Origin: Burkholderiales bacterium
GTDB lineage: Bacteria; Pseudomonadota; Gammaproteobacteria; Burkholderiales; Burkholderiaceae_C
Direction of reading: 5' to 3'
Assembly (NCBI GenBank): GCA_025350145.1
Contig: JANXYH010000007.1
Coordinates: 1-48,695, forward strand
Length of the DNA stretch: 48,695 bases
Shown: positions 37,676-46,513 of the stretch, one piece after another
Layout of the letters: each line of letters opens with the position of its first letter
How positions within the stretch are numbered: position 1 is the first letter of the stretch
Notes under the pieces: generated by a model
What the model was told of the DNA's origin: nothing
Seen by the model: only the letters and a program-made list of their open reading frames with translations
Databases searched by the model: none
Position numbers and translations under genes: made by a program

Positions 37676-38779
37676 TCAGATCCCCGACCGGCGCAGATCG
37701 ACCATGCCGACCTGCGCCGCCAGCGCGCGGGCCTGCGCCTGCGCGGCGGCGTCGCCAGCGGCCTTGGCGCAGCGCGCCAGGATCAACAGGTCGATAGGCT
37801 CGCGCTGCCAGGACACGTTCTGCCTGGCCAGGGCCAGCGCGGCACGCGGCCTGTCGTCCAGGTCGAGCGCGGCCAAGGCGCGTTCGCGCTCGTGGCCGCT
37901 GGACTCCGGGCGCTGGTCGGCCAGGGCAAAGCGTTCGCGCAATTCCCGCTGCAGGGCGGCGGCGTCCGGCCGCTGGGCGCGGCGCGCGGCAATCGCCAGG
38001 CGCAGCAGGACGTTGTCGTTGCGCGGCTCGGCGCTGAGCGCCGCATAGGCCTCCAGCGGGCGGCCCTGCTCCAGCAGGAAATCGGCCCAGCCGATCAGGG
38101 TATAGCCGTCCGGGTCGCTGTCCAGGGCGTCGCGCCAGGCGGCTTCGGCGGCGCCGGGGTTGGCCGCACGCTGCTCCAGCTCGGCCAAGGTGGTCGACAG
38201 CCAGCCGCGCAGGGCCGGGCTGCGAAAGGCCGAGCGCAGCGCCTGCAGGCGGCTGCGTGCCGCGTCGAACTCGCCGCGCAGTGCCTGGTTTTCGGCCAGG
38301 CAGGCCGGGCCATAGGGCGCTGGCGTGGTCCGGGCCACCTGCGCGCAGGCCGCGTCGGAGTCGCCATAGCGGCCCTGAGCCCGACGCAGCGTGGCCAGCA
38401 TCAGCCAGGCCTGGGGCTGGGCCGGGTCGCGCTTGAGCAAATCGCTCAGGCGGGCGATGGCCTTGTCGAACTGGTGGATGTACTGCTCGGCCGACGCCAG
38501 GGCAATGATGAGCGCCGGGTCGGCCTGCGGGTCAGTTTGCCAGCGCGCCAGCCGCGCCAAGGCGCGCCCGGCCAGGCGCGGGTCGCCCTGGCGGCGAGCC
38601 TCGTCGAGCAGCGCCAGGGCATCGCGGGTGGCGCTGGCCGGGTCGCTGCTGAGGCTGATCCGGGCGGCGGGCGGCAGCCGCTCTATGACCTGGCTGTCGC
38701 TACTCGGCAATATCGGTTGGGCTGTGGCGGCCAGCCACCCCAGACAGATCCACAGCAGCAAGGCGGCGCGACTGAGCAT
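37676..38779 (-). CDS. TPR-repeat exported protein
   Basis: A 367-residue protein with a signal peptide (LLLWICLGWLAATAQ) and several TPR-like helical repeats through the rest, for example AIARLSDLLKRDPAQPQAWLMLA. It is probably periplasmic and serves as a scaffold. ATG at 38779 is used; TTG at 38803 is an alternative start. It sits between the lipoprotein and hupE-like genes in one operon. No enzymatic motif is visible. Confidence 0.8.
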   Translation of the reverse strand: MLSRAALLLWICLGWLAATAQPILPSSDSQVIERLPPAARISLSSDPASATRDALALLDEARRQGDPRLAGRALARLARWQTDPQADPALIIALASAEQYIHQFDKAIARLSDLLKRDPAQPQAWLMLATLRRAQGRYGDSDAACAQVARTTPAPYGPACLAENQALRGEFDAARSRLQALRSAFRSPALRGWLSTTLAELEQRAANPGAAEAAWRDALDSDPDGYTLIGWADFLLEQGRPLEAYAALSAEPRNDNVLLRLAIAARRAQRPDAAALQRELRERFALADQRPESSGHERERALAALDLDDRPRAALALARQNVSWQREPIDLLILARCAKAAGDAAAQAQARALAAQVGMVDLRRSGI

Positions 38780-38860
38780 GTTCGAGTGAATTTGGGGGAG
38801 CAAACGCGACGACGCCGCCCGGGCGCGATGCTGCCTGGGCGGCGTCCACCAGGCCGGTGT

Positions 38861-39145
38861 TCAGGGGATGGTAGTCGGCTCGGTGGTGTCGCTTTGCGCC
38901 AGGCTCATCGTGCCCAGGTCGATGGCCTCGCGGGTCTCGGCCTGGGCGTTCTTGGTCTCCAGATTGAGCAGGTAGCCTACGACGGCGTCGGCACTGCTGG
39001 CGGTGATGGCCGGCACCACCGATAAGGGATCAACCGGCGGCGTGGTGACCACGGTCTCGCCGATGGTGCCGCTGCCGCCGCCGCAGGCGCCCAGCGACAA
39101 GGCAGCGACCAGGGCCAGGGCCGCACTGTGGTGAATGCTGCGCAT
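38861..39145 (-). CDS. small lipoprotein
   Basis: A 94-residue protein with a clear lipobox (LGAC, Cys at about residue 21) after a short signal peptide, followed by GGGSGTIGETVV. The mature part is acidic and threonine-rich, ending EPTTIP. AAGGAG 5 nt before ATG 39145 decides the start. It lies 11 bp after the DUF4331 gene and is probably translated with it. Function unknown. Confidence 0.75.
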   Translation of the reverse strand: MRSIHHSAALALVAALSLGACGGGSGTIGETVVTTPPVDPLSVVPAITASSADAVVGYLLNLETKNAQAETREAIDLGTMSLAQSDTTEPTTIP

Positions 39146-39156
39146 GGTGGGCTCCT

Positions 39157-40701
39157 TCACTTGCTGCCCGGGATGGGCGTGAACAGGTAGGGGAAGCCGG
39201 GCATCAGCGGCACCACCGCCTGGTCAACGGCGTCGTGCAGTTTCAGCGAGGTCGCGCCCAGCGGCACGTTGGCGGGCTTGCAGTCCACGCCCAGGCCCAG
39301 GGCGTTGGCGTCACCGTTGATCATGCACAGGCCGCCCATCACCGCCACCAGGGAGATGTCGACGATGTCGTCCTTGGGCCGGCGGCCATTGGGGAAGCCC
39401 GCCGCATCGCCGCCGGCCAGTCCCAGCCGGTTCTGCATGGCGCTGGGCGTGGCCGGGGTGCTGGTGTTCAGCCGCAGCATTTCCGAGGCGGTGACCGTGG
39501 CCGGCTGGTTGACGCCCTTGATGCCGGTCAAAAAGACCGTGACCAGGTCGGTGCGCGGCAGGTTCTTCGGCGCGATGCCGGGCATGCCGAGGGCGATTTC
39601 GAGCAAGGCCGGCAGGGTCGGGTTGGTCACGTAGTCGGCAAACTGGCCATCGTCCTTGGGCTTGCTGCCGTTGAAGCGGTCCTTGTCGGGCAGGCCGATC
39701 ACGACCTCATTGACCAACGGCATGCCCAGGCGCGAGACCTGCGTCCAGGCGCCGCCGGGCAGATCCGTTTTGACCAGGCCCTTGCCCGGTGCCGGGTTGA
39801 GCAATCGGCCCTGGCGCAGGCTGGCGGTGGTCCAGGCGCCGATCACCGGGTCGCTGCTGCCGGCGGCGGTCAGGCAGCTCTTGTGCACTTCCAGCGCCAG
39901 CGTGGTGACGTTCTTGTCGTCCAGGACGTTGGGCGCGGCATTGATCAGCGTCGGGTCGGTGATGACCGCGACCGGGGCGTTGACCAGGTCAAAGATGATC
40001 CCCAGGTTGACCGCGAACGGGTCCTTGCGCTGGCCGACGAACATCTTTGCCGGGGTGGCGCAGCCTGGGATGTTGACCGAGTAGATGTGCTTGGCGGCGT
40101 AGCCGGGATAGTCGGGAATCGTCTTCACGCCGATGTTGTCCACCGGCTTGTCGAAGGTCGCCGAGCCACCCGTGGCATTGGTCACCGCCGCCTTGCTGCC
40201 GCTGCGTCGATCACCCCGCACCAGGTCGAGGGTGAAGGTCTCGTTGACGTTGAGGTTGGCCGCCGCCGGGCCGCTGACCGTGCCGGCCTGCACCAAGGGG
40301 ATGGGCACCATCTTGCCGCCTATCGGCAGGGCGATGGCCTTGAGCGCATTCTTGAAGCGGAACTGGAAGCTCAGGTCTTCCTTGGCGTCGCCGTTGTTGT
40401 CGATATGGATCTCGTAGAGCGCGTTCGGATCCATCTCGAAGTAGTTCGGGCCACCATAGCCGTCTTGCAACGGCAGGTAGTTGGCGATCAGGGTGATGAA
40501 GCCGTCACGGCCGGGCTCGTAGCTGGCAAACATGTAGAAGTCGGCACCGTCGACCTTGGGCTGGCCGCTGATGAAGGGTGCCTCGCGGTGGCTGGAGGCG
40601 TCGGCGGGGTTGAAGGCCAAGCCGGACAACGCGGCCAGGACGGCAACGGTGACCGGCAGGTAGCGATGGCCGCGCGCCTTGCGGGGGCTTGTACTGGGCA
40701 T
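39157..40701 (-). CDS. DUF4331 family exported protein
   Basis: A 514-residue protein with an N-terminal signal sequence (residues about 14-38) and the DUF4331 hallmark SSHREAPFISGQPKVDGADF at the mature N-terminus. It continues with DFYMFASYEPG and PNALYEIHIDNNGD. DUF4331 proteins are periplasmic or outer-membrane-associated and of unknown function. The start ATG at 40701 follows AAGGA 8 nt upstream. It is the first gene of the operon that continues with the lipoprotein, TPR and HupE genes, a combination seen repeatedly in Proteobacteria. Confidence 0.88.
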   Translation of the reverse strand: MPSTSPRKARGHRYLPVTVAVLAALSGLAFNPADASSHREAPFISGQPKVDGADFYMFASYEPGRDGFITLIANYLPLQDGYGGPNYFEMDPNALYEIHIDNNGDAKEDLSFQFRFKNALKAIALPIGGKMVPIPLVQAGTVSGPAAANLNVNETFTLDLVRGDRRSGSKAAVTNATGGSATFDKPVDNIGVKTIPDYPGYAAKHIYSVNIPGCATPAKMFVGQRKDPFAVNLGIIFDLVNAPVAVITDPTLINAAPNVLDDKNVTTLALEVHKSCLTAAGSSDPVIGAWTTASLRQGRLLNPAPGKGLVKTDLPGGAWTQVSRLGMPLVNEVVIGLPDKDRFNGSKPKDDGQFADYVTNPTLPALLEIALGMPGIAPKNLPRTDLVTVFLTGIKGVNQPATVTASEMLRLNTSTPATPSAMQNRLGLAGGDAAGFPNGRRPKDDIVDISLVAVMGGLCMINGDANALGLGVDCKPANVPLGATSLKLHDAVDQAVVPLMPGFPYLFTPIPGSK

Positions 40702-40819
40702 GATCTGGTCCTTCCATGTGGTCGCTTCTGGGTACCGGCGGGGTTGCCGGCAGGGCGGGACACCAAGCTGTTTTGACGGTGTCTGGCCGGAGATACGCGA
40801 CTTTCCAAAGATCGGATGC

Positions 40820-40855
40820 GGTGCCGCGAAAGGCGCCGCGAATGGCGCCGCGAAT
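40820..40855. repeat. three 12-bp tandem repeats
   Basis: GGTGCCGCGAAA at 40820-40831 is followed by two exact copies of GGCGCCGCGAAT (40832-40843 and 40844-40855). They lie in the 200-bp gap between the patatin-like gene and DUF4331. No gene is seen in the gap. Confidence 0.8.
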
Positions 40856-40901
40856 GGCGCTGATGGCGACCCGGCGCCGCTGCACGGACCGCTGCAGGCC
40901 T

Positions 40902-41972
40902 TCACGCCAGCGGCAGGGCCTCGATCCCGGGCTGCGCCAGCAGTTCGGCAAACTCGTCCGCCAGGCGCTGGCTCTGCGCCAGTGCTGTCGACCAGGCCTT
41001 GGCCCGGCCGGCGAAGTCGTCGCCAAAGGCCTTGAAGTCGCCCCGGTCCGGCAGCTTGGCGCCAGGCAGGCTGCGCACCCAATCCGGGTGCGGCGCCAGC
41101 AACACCAGGTTGTCCAACCAGGGGCTGGCGCGGTGGCGTCTCGGCAGCGCCTTGTCCAGCCAGCCGGGCACCAGGCGGGGCTGAAAGTGTGGGTACAGCA
41201 CCAGGCCGTCGGCGATGTCGGCATAGCGCAGGTGCAGGTGGTAGTCGGTGATGCCGCCGTCCCAATAGGCGCCGCGCGGCGCGCCCGGGATGTCGTGCAC
41301 CGCCTTGAGCCAGAACGGGATGGCGCAACTGGCCTGCACCGCCAGCGCCAGGTTGGCCGCCGTCAGCGCCACCTGACGGCTGCGGAAGTCGTGCAGGCCC
41401 AGAGGCAGCGGCGAGCGCGGGTCGGAGAACACCACCCGCTCCAGCCAGCCGCCCAGCGCCCGCCGGCTGAGCAGGTTGGTGGCGAAGGCAGCGGCGTAGC
41501 CCAGCGGGGTGGCCAGGCGGGCCTCGCGCCGCAGCAGGCCACGGCCTCGGCTGGTGAACACATGCAGGCGCAAGCGCGGGTGGGCCAGCAGTTGCCCCTC
41601 ATGGCCGGCAAACTGGGCGCGCACGCTGGCCGCAAAGACCGCACTGACATGCGCCGGCAGCGGCGACTTGCCTGGCGCGTGGTCGTAGCGCTGGTGGATG
41701 TAGGAATCGGCCATTGCCGCCAATGCCGCGTCGGGGTCGGCCAGGCCGGCGCAGGCCATCCGCCACGCGCCTATCGAGGCGCCGAGCAGGTGCACCACGG
41801 GCCCGCTGCCGGCCAGCCAATGGCCGAAGATGAGGCGGTCCAGCGGGTTGAGGATCAGGCCCTTGGTGCCACCGGCGGCGCCGGCAATCACGCGCACATC
41901 CGACGCGCGCAGGCCGCGCTCGCGCAACTGAAGGCGGGCACGCGGGCCGGCGAAGATTTGGAGCGCGGGCAT
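40902..41972 (-). CDS. patatin-like phospholipase
   Basis: A 356-residue patatin-domain hydrolase. The nucleophile motif is GASIG (S66) and the dyad aspartate is in DGGITD. A glycine-rich segment near residue 31-38 (GAAGGTKG) may form the oxyanion hole. No signal peptide is evident. Such proteins release fatty acids from lipids. It is 79 bp downstream of the EAL/HDOD gene and could be co-transcribed with it. Confidence 0.85.
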   Translation of the reverse strand: MPALQIFAGPRARLQLRERGLRASDVRVIAGAAGGTKGLILNPLDRLIFGHWLAGSGPVVHLLGASIGAWRMACAGLADPDAALAAMADSYIHQRYDHAPGKSPLPAHVSAVFAASVRAQFAGHEGQLLAHPRLRLHVFTSRGRGLLRREARLATPLGYAAAFATNLLSRRALGGWLERVVFSDPRSPLPLGLHDFRSRQVALTAANLALAVQASCAIPFWLKAVHDIPGAPRGAYWDGGITDYHLHLRYADIADGLVLYPHFQPRLVPGWLDKALPRRHRASPWLDNLVLLAPHPDWVRSLPGAKLPDRGDFKAFGDDFAGRAKAWSTALAQSQRLADEFAELLAQPGIEALPLA

Positions 41973-42051
41973 CGTGGGCGGGGCGACTGGCTGGGCTGGG
42001 TGGGACGAAGAGTGTCACCGCCCTGGCCTGCCGCGCTCGCCGACCTGGTCC

Positions 42052-43260
42052 TCAGTCGAGTTGCCGGGCCGCCAGCAGCGCCCGCAGCAGCGCCTGGTTG
42101 ACCTCCTGCTGCGACATCATCAGGGCGTCGGCGGCGGCGCGGATGTCCCAGGCGCTGGCCGACTCCAGGGCGCGCACCAGATGGAGGTAGGGAAGGTGCG
42201 GACTGGCCTCGTCGAGCAGGGCCAGGCGCACGGCGTCGGGCACGGGAATGGCCTGCAGCAGTTCGGCGAAGGGCTGCTGCAGCATCCGGTCCAGGAGCGA
42301 AAAGACGCCGCAGACGAACAGTTCGCCGCGCTGGCCCTCGTCGCAGTTGCTGCGGCCCAGCTCTTCCATCAACAGGCCGCGGCGCACGGCGGCGTAGACC
42401 AGCGGCTTGAGGTCGGGGTCGCGGCCGCTGGAGATCATCAGCAGCGCCAGCCAGCGCTTGAGCCGGTCGTAGCCCAGCATCATCACCGCGTGGCGGAAGG
42501 ACGAGATCTCGACCCGCAGGCCGAAGGCCGGTGCATTGATGTAGCGGATCAAACGGTAGGCCAGGGTCGGGTCGAGCTTGAGCACGGCCTCGATCCGCTC
42601 GATGCTTTCCTGCCGGTCGACCCGGTTGATCAGCTCGATGATGGCCTGCAGCTCGGGCGCCGGCTTGGCCGCGCCGCTGCCGCGCGCGACCGAATTGTCC
42701 AGCGCCTCGCCCAGCGGCCAGCCCAGCACTGCGATCGCACCCCGGCCGAAGGCGTAGGCCATCTCGTGTACGTGGCTGATGCCGGCCTGGACATGGGGAA
42801 TCTGCCGCGCCTGCCCGCCGGGCGGGGGCAGGCCGTCGCGGCGCTCGTCGGCCAGGTCAATGATCGAGTAGGCCAGGCAATCGAGTACCGCTCGGGGCAG
42901 AGGCGCCGACGGTCGGCCCTTGATCAGGATCGCCGTGCCGTTCTGGTGCAGCGCGTTCAGCGCTGCGGCATGGGCCGGGTCGCCGGCCATGAACGCCGGC
43001 AACTCCAGCATCAGGTTCTGCGCCGGCAACTGCTGCAGCACCGCCGCCAGCAGCGGCTCGCTGGCGATGTTGAGCGACAGCCTGCCGGCCTCGACCGGCC
43101 AGAGCTCGGCCAGCGCCGCCAGCAGCGCGCCGGCATCGGGCAGTTGCTCCGGCCTGGCCGGGGTGATGGTCAGGCGCAGCGCCGTGACCGCGCGGTGGCG
43201 GTCGATCATCGGCGCGTAGCCCAGCACGAGCTGGGCAAAGGCGGTGGCCTCGGGGTTCAC
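42052..43260 (-). CDS. EAL/HDOD-domain regulator with degenerate EAL
   Basis: A 402-residue protein. The N-terminal half has the fold position of an EAL domain, but the catalytic motif is replaced (MLELPAF), so c-di-GMP hydrolysis is unlikely. The C-terminal HDOD domain (about 195-390) includes LDPTLAYRLIRYINAPAFGL and FRHAVMMLGYDRLKRWLALLM. Proteins of this YuxH/CdgJ type act as regulators by binding. The start is GTG at 43260, 8 bp after the flgL stop. It is thus the likely last-but-one member of the flagellar operon, pointing to motility control. Confidence 0.88.
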   Translation of the reverse strand: MNPEATAFAQLVLGYAPMIDRHRAVTALRLTITPARPEQLPDAGALLAALAELWPVEAGRLSLNIASEPLLAAVLQQLPAQNLMLELPAFMAGDPAHAAALNALHQNGTAILIKGRPSAPLPRAVLDCLAYSIIDLADERRDGLPPPGGQARQIPHVQAGISHVHEMAYAFGRGAIAVLGWPLGEALDNSVARGSGAAKPAPELQAIIELINRVDRQESIERIEAVLKLDPTLAYRLIRYINAPAFGLRVEISSFRHAVMMLGYDRLKRWLALLMISSGRDPDLKPLVYAAVRRGLLMEELGRSNCDEGQRGELFVCGVFSLLDRMLQQPFAELLQAIPVPDAVRLALLDEASPHLPYLHLVRALESASAWDIRAAADALMMSQQEVNQALLRALLAARQLD

Positions 43261-43268
43261 GGGGGTGC

Positions 43269-44471
43269 CTATTTGAGGTAGTCGAACAGCGACATGCGCT
43301 GGACCATGGCGTAACTTTGCAGCGCCGCGCTGTACGAGGTCTGCTTGCTCTGGAAATCCGAGACCGCCTGGACCATGTCCACGTCCTCGGCGCTGGACTG
43401 CAGCGTCTTGGCCCAGAGTGTCTTGTCGCTGTTGCGCTGCGACATTTGGTCGAGCCGGGTCAGCGCCGCGCCGGCCTGCGAGCGGGCCGATTGCACCTGC
43501 GACATCACCGCGTCAACATCGCGCAGGCCGCTGTTGACCGCCTGCAAGACCTGGCCGCCGTTGGCCGACGGGTTGCCGAGCGCGGCGATGGCTCTGGACA
43601 GCGCGCTGAACGGGTCCAGGATCGGGGTCGAGGGCGTCAGGCTGAAGTGGTCGGTGTCGGCCGGCTGGCCGCTGATGTGCAGGCTCTGGCCGTCGACCAC
43701 GATGGCGCTGCCGCTCTTGTAGGCCACACCGGTGGCGGCGGTCGGCGCGCCGTCCTTGAGCACCGAGTAGCTGGTGCTGCCGGCGCTGACCGAAAAGACG
43801 ATGTCGTAGCTGCTGCCGGTCAGGGCGGCGGGGTTGCTGACGCCACCGGCGTCGATCCAGGCCTGGCCGGTGTTGGCGGCGGCGGCAGCGCTGACGAACA
43901 CACCGTTGCCGCTGCGGGCATTGAGCCAGATCGCCTGGCCGTCGACAGTGGTAGGGATCTGCTCCACCGCCGACAAACCGGTCTGGCCCGGGGTGCCGAC
44001 GAAGCTGACCCCGCCCAGGCCATCGGCAAAGGGCTCGCCAGTGCTGCCCTGGCCGCCGAAGATGTAGCCGCCGCCGCCATCGGTCTGGTTGGCCACCGAC
44101 AGCAATTGGCTGCGCATCTGCTGGAGCTGGCTGACCAGGGCGGCGCGCTCGCCGGCGCCATAGCTGCCGTTGCCTGCGGCCACCAAGGTCTGGCGGGCGG
44201 TCTGCAGGATGTCGTTGGCGCTGCCCAGGGCGGATTCGGCCAGGGACATCGCGCTTTGGCTGGTCGCCACCGAGCGCTGTGCCGCGTCCAGGCGTTGCTG
44301 GGCGATGTAGGCGCGCTCGGCCCTGGCTGCGCCGGTCGGGTCGTCGCTGGGCTGGGTGATGCGCTTGCCGCTGCTGAGTTGCAACTGCGCCTGGGCCAGG
44401 TCGCTCTGGCGCTGCTCTATCGCCGCGACCGTGTTGTCGAAACGGTTGGCTGAAGCGATCCGCAATGTCAT
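43269..44471 (-). CDS. flgL: flagellar hook-associated protein FlgL
   Basis: FlgL (HAP3) is the second hook-filament junction protein. The 400 residues start with MTLRIASANRFDNTVAAIEQRQSD in the N-terminal coiled coil and have the flagellin-like SSGKRITQPSDDPTGA. The C-terminal segment ends TSYSAALQSYAMVQRMSLFDYLK. Length is within family range. ATG at 44471 is at the end of the repeat that fills the flgK-flgL gap; GGAGG lies 8 nt upstream inside the repeat. Confidence 0.95.
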   Translation of the reverse strand: MTLRIASANRFDNTVAAIEQRQSDLAQAQLQLSSGKRITQPSDDPTGAARAERAYIAQQRLDAAQRSVATSQSAMSLAESALGSANDILQTARQTLVAAGNGSYGAGERAALVSQLQQMRSQLLSVANQTDGGGGYIFGGQGSTGEPFADGLGGVSFVGTPGQTGLSAVEQIPTTVDGQAIWLNARSGNGVFVSAAAAANTGQAWIDAGGVSNPAALTGSSYDIVFSVSAGSTSYSVLKDGAPTAATGVAYKSGSAIVVDGQSLHISGQPADTDHFSLTPSTPILDPFSALSRAIAALGNPSANGGQVLQAVNSGLRDVDAVMSQVQSARSQAGAALTRLDQMSQRNSDKTLWAKTLQSSAEDVDMVQAVSDFQSKQTSYSAALQSYAMVQRMSLFDYLK

Positions 44472-44592
44472 CAGGCTACCCTCCGCACTTCGTGCTGCGG
44501 GATTCGCGCTTGGGAGCGGCCCAGCGCGGGCATCAGGCAACCTCCGCGCCTGTGGCGCTCCGGGATTCGCGCTTGGGAGCGGCCCAGCGCGA
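44469..44592 (-). repeat. two 62-bp direct repeats filling the flgK-flgL gap
   Basis: 44469-44530 and 44531-44592 are tandem copies sharing GATTCGCGCTTGGGAGCGGC and flanking sequence. Each has a short hairpin (GCAC/GTGC or GCGCC/GGCGC) and, on the minus strand, GGAGG followed by ATG. The copy nearer flgL supplies the flgL start; the other places a similar start 62 bp away, out of frame. They resemble REP-type elements of Burkholderiales. Confidence 0.85.
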
Positions 44593-46509
44593 TCATGCCG
44601 AGACACCCATGCGGAGCAGCGTGTCGAGCAGGGTCTGCGCCGTCTGCAAGAGCTTGGCCGCAGCCTGGTAGCTTTGCTGGTACTGCATCAGCCGGGCAGC
44701 CTCTTCGTCGAGGTTGACCCCGACCTCGCCCTTCAGCGCCGCCGTGGCCCCGGTCGAGACCTGGGCGCTGGTCGTGGCCCTGGCCTGGCCACCCTGGGCC
44801 ATCAGGCCGACCGCCGACAGGATCTGGGCGTAGGCGTCGGTGGCGGTCACGCCATTGCTCAGGCGGGCATTGGCCATGTCGTCGATGGCCAGCGCGTTGC
44901 CGTTGTTCGACGCCGCAAAGGCAGTGGGCACGATGCTGAACTTGTCGCCCAGCGCGGGCGCGCCCTTGAGCTGCAGGTCGACGCCGTTGAAGCTGACCAC
45001 GCCCGAGGCCGTCAGGGTGCCGCTGGCCAGCACGGCGGCACTGGCGTCCAGCAATTGCCAGTCACCGCTGGCGCTGGTGAATTGCAGGCTTTCGGCGGCA
45101 TACGGCAGGGTCGGGGCGGCCGAAACGCGCAGGCTGCCGATGCTGGCCGTGCCGGTGTTGGCCGCGGCCGCGACTGCCGTCACCGGTGCAGCCGCCGCCA
45201 GGCCGCGCGGGTTGGCGATGGCCACATCGATGGTCTGGAAGCTGGCACTGACGGGCTTGAGCAGAAAGTGGTCGGTGGCGACCAGTGGCACGTCGATGCT
45301 GAACGAAAAGCCATCGACGGTAGCGCCGTTGGCCAGGTTGGACGTGACTTGGCCATCGGACAAGCGGGTCAGCACGTAGTTGCCGGGGTTGGCCGGGTCG
45401 GTGGCCAGGCTGTATTCGCTGGCCTGCAGGGCCGCCGGATCCGTGATCGCCAAGGTCGTGGTCGACACCAGGCTGCCGGCGCTGCGCAGATTGGTCTGCG
45501 CCGGCAGGGCTTGCGGCGGGTCGAGCTTGAACAAGGCGCCGCCGGGCTGGCCGGCCAGATCGATGCCGCGCGACTGCTGCTGGTTCAGCGCCAGCGCCAC
45601 ACCTGAGACCATCTGGCCAAGGCGGCTGCGGGCCTCGACCAGGGCGCCGTTCTGGAATTCGAGCAGGCCGCTGATGCGGCCGCCGCCGACGTCCTGCGCC
45701 GACAGTTGCAGGACGTTGCTGCCGGCCTTGATCGCCACCCCCATGCGCTGAGGATCGGTGGTGTCGGTTTGCGCCACCAGGGGGTTGCTGGTGCTGCCCA
45801 GCACCAGGTTGTGGCCGGCCACGGTGAACACGCTGACCGTGCCGTCACGGGCGATGATGCTGCTCAAGCCCAGCGAATCGCTGAGATGGTTGATCAAAAG
45901 ATCGCGCTGGTCGAGCAGGTCGTTGGGCGTCTGGCCGGTCGAGGCGGCCTCGGCGATGCGCGGGTTCAGGTTGGCCAGACTGGTGAGTTCGCCGTTGACC
46001 TCGCTGACCGTGTTCTGCAGGTCCTGGTTGACCCCGGCCTGCAGGCTGGACAGGCCGTCGGCGTCGGAGCGGGTCAGCGAGGCAAAGTCCTCCAGCCGCG
46101 ACAGCACCCCCTGGCGGGCCGACAGGTCGGCGGGCGCAGCGGCCAAATCGGCGAAGGAATTGAACAGCCGGGTGGTGGCCGCGCCCAGGCCGGCCGCGCC
46201 ACTGCCGAACACCTTCTGCAACTGCCCCAGCAAATCGCTCTGGGCGGCGTCGTTGGCGGCCACCGAGCGCGCCGCATCGGCCTGCGCCGACAGGAACATG
46301 TTCGACGCCCGCAGCACCGTCTGCACCGACACGCCCTGACCGAAATAGCCCGAGCCGCTGAACTGGCCCTCGGAGGTCGTCAGCTTGGCCTCCTGGCGCG
46401 AATAGCCCGGGGTGTTGGCGTTGGAGATGTTGTTGCTGGTGGCCAGCAACTGGGCATAGGCCGCGCTCATCGCGCGCGTGCCCAGGGACATCAGCATCGA
46501 CGCACTCAT
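44593..46509 (-). CDS. flgK: flagellar hook-associated protein FlgK
   Basis: FlgK (HAP1) joins hook and filament. The 638-residue protein begins MSASMLMSLGTRAMSAAYAQL, includes SNNISNANTPGYSRQEAKL, and ends in the coiled coil LMQYQQSYQAAAKLLQTAQTLLDTLLRMG. Both terminal helices are typical. The central part is variable, as usual. It starts 4 bp after flgJ. Confidence 0.95.
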   Translation of the reverse strand: MSASMLMSLGTRAMSAAYAQLLATSNNISNANTPGYSRQEAKLTTSEGQFSGSGYFGQGVSVQTVLRASNMFLSAQADAARSVAANDAAQSDLLGQLQKVFGSGAAGLGAATTRLFNSFADLAAAPADLSARQGVLSRLEDFASLTRSDADGLSSLQAGVNQDLQNTVSEVNGELTSLANLNPRIAEAASTGQTPNDLLDQRDLLINHLSDSLGLSSIIARDGTVSVFTVAGHNLVLGSTSNPLVAQTDTTDPQRMGVAIKAGSNVLQLSAQDVGGGRISGLLEFQNGALVEARSRLGQMVSGVALALNQQQSRGIDLAGQPGGALFKLDPPQALPAQTNLRSAGSLVSTTTLAITDPAALQASEYSLATDPANPGNYVLTRLSDGQVTSNLANGATVDGFSFSIDVPLVATDHFLLKPVSASFQTIDVAIANPRGLAAAAPVTAVAAAANTGTASIGSLRVSAAPTLPYAAESLQFTSASGDWQLLDASAAVLASGTLTASGVVSFNGVDLQLKGAPALGDKFSIVPTAFAASNNGNALAIDDMANARLSNGVTATDAYAQILSAVGLMAQGGQARATTSAQVSTGATAALKGEVGVNLDEEAARLMQYQQSYQAAAKLLQTAQTLLDTLLRMGVSA

Positions 46510-46513
46510 CGGG

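Noticed and set aside
44472-44606. Longer N-terminus for FlgL
   Set aside because: The extension translates the two repeats and overlaps flgK; FlgL normally starts MTLRIASAN-like.
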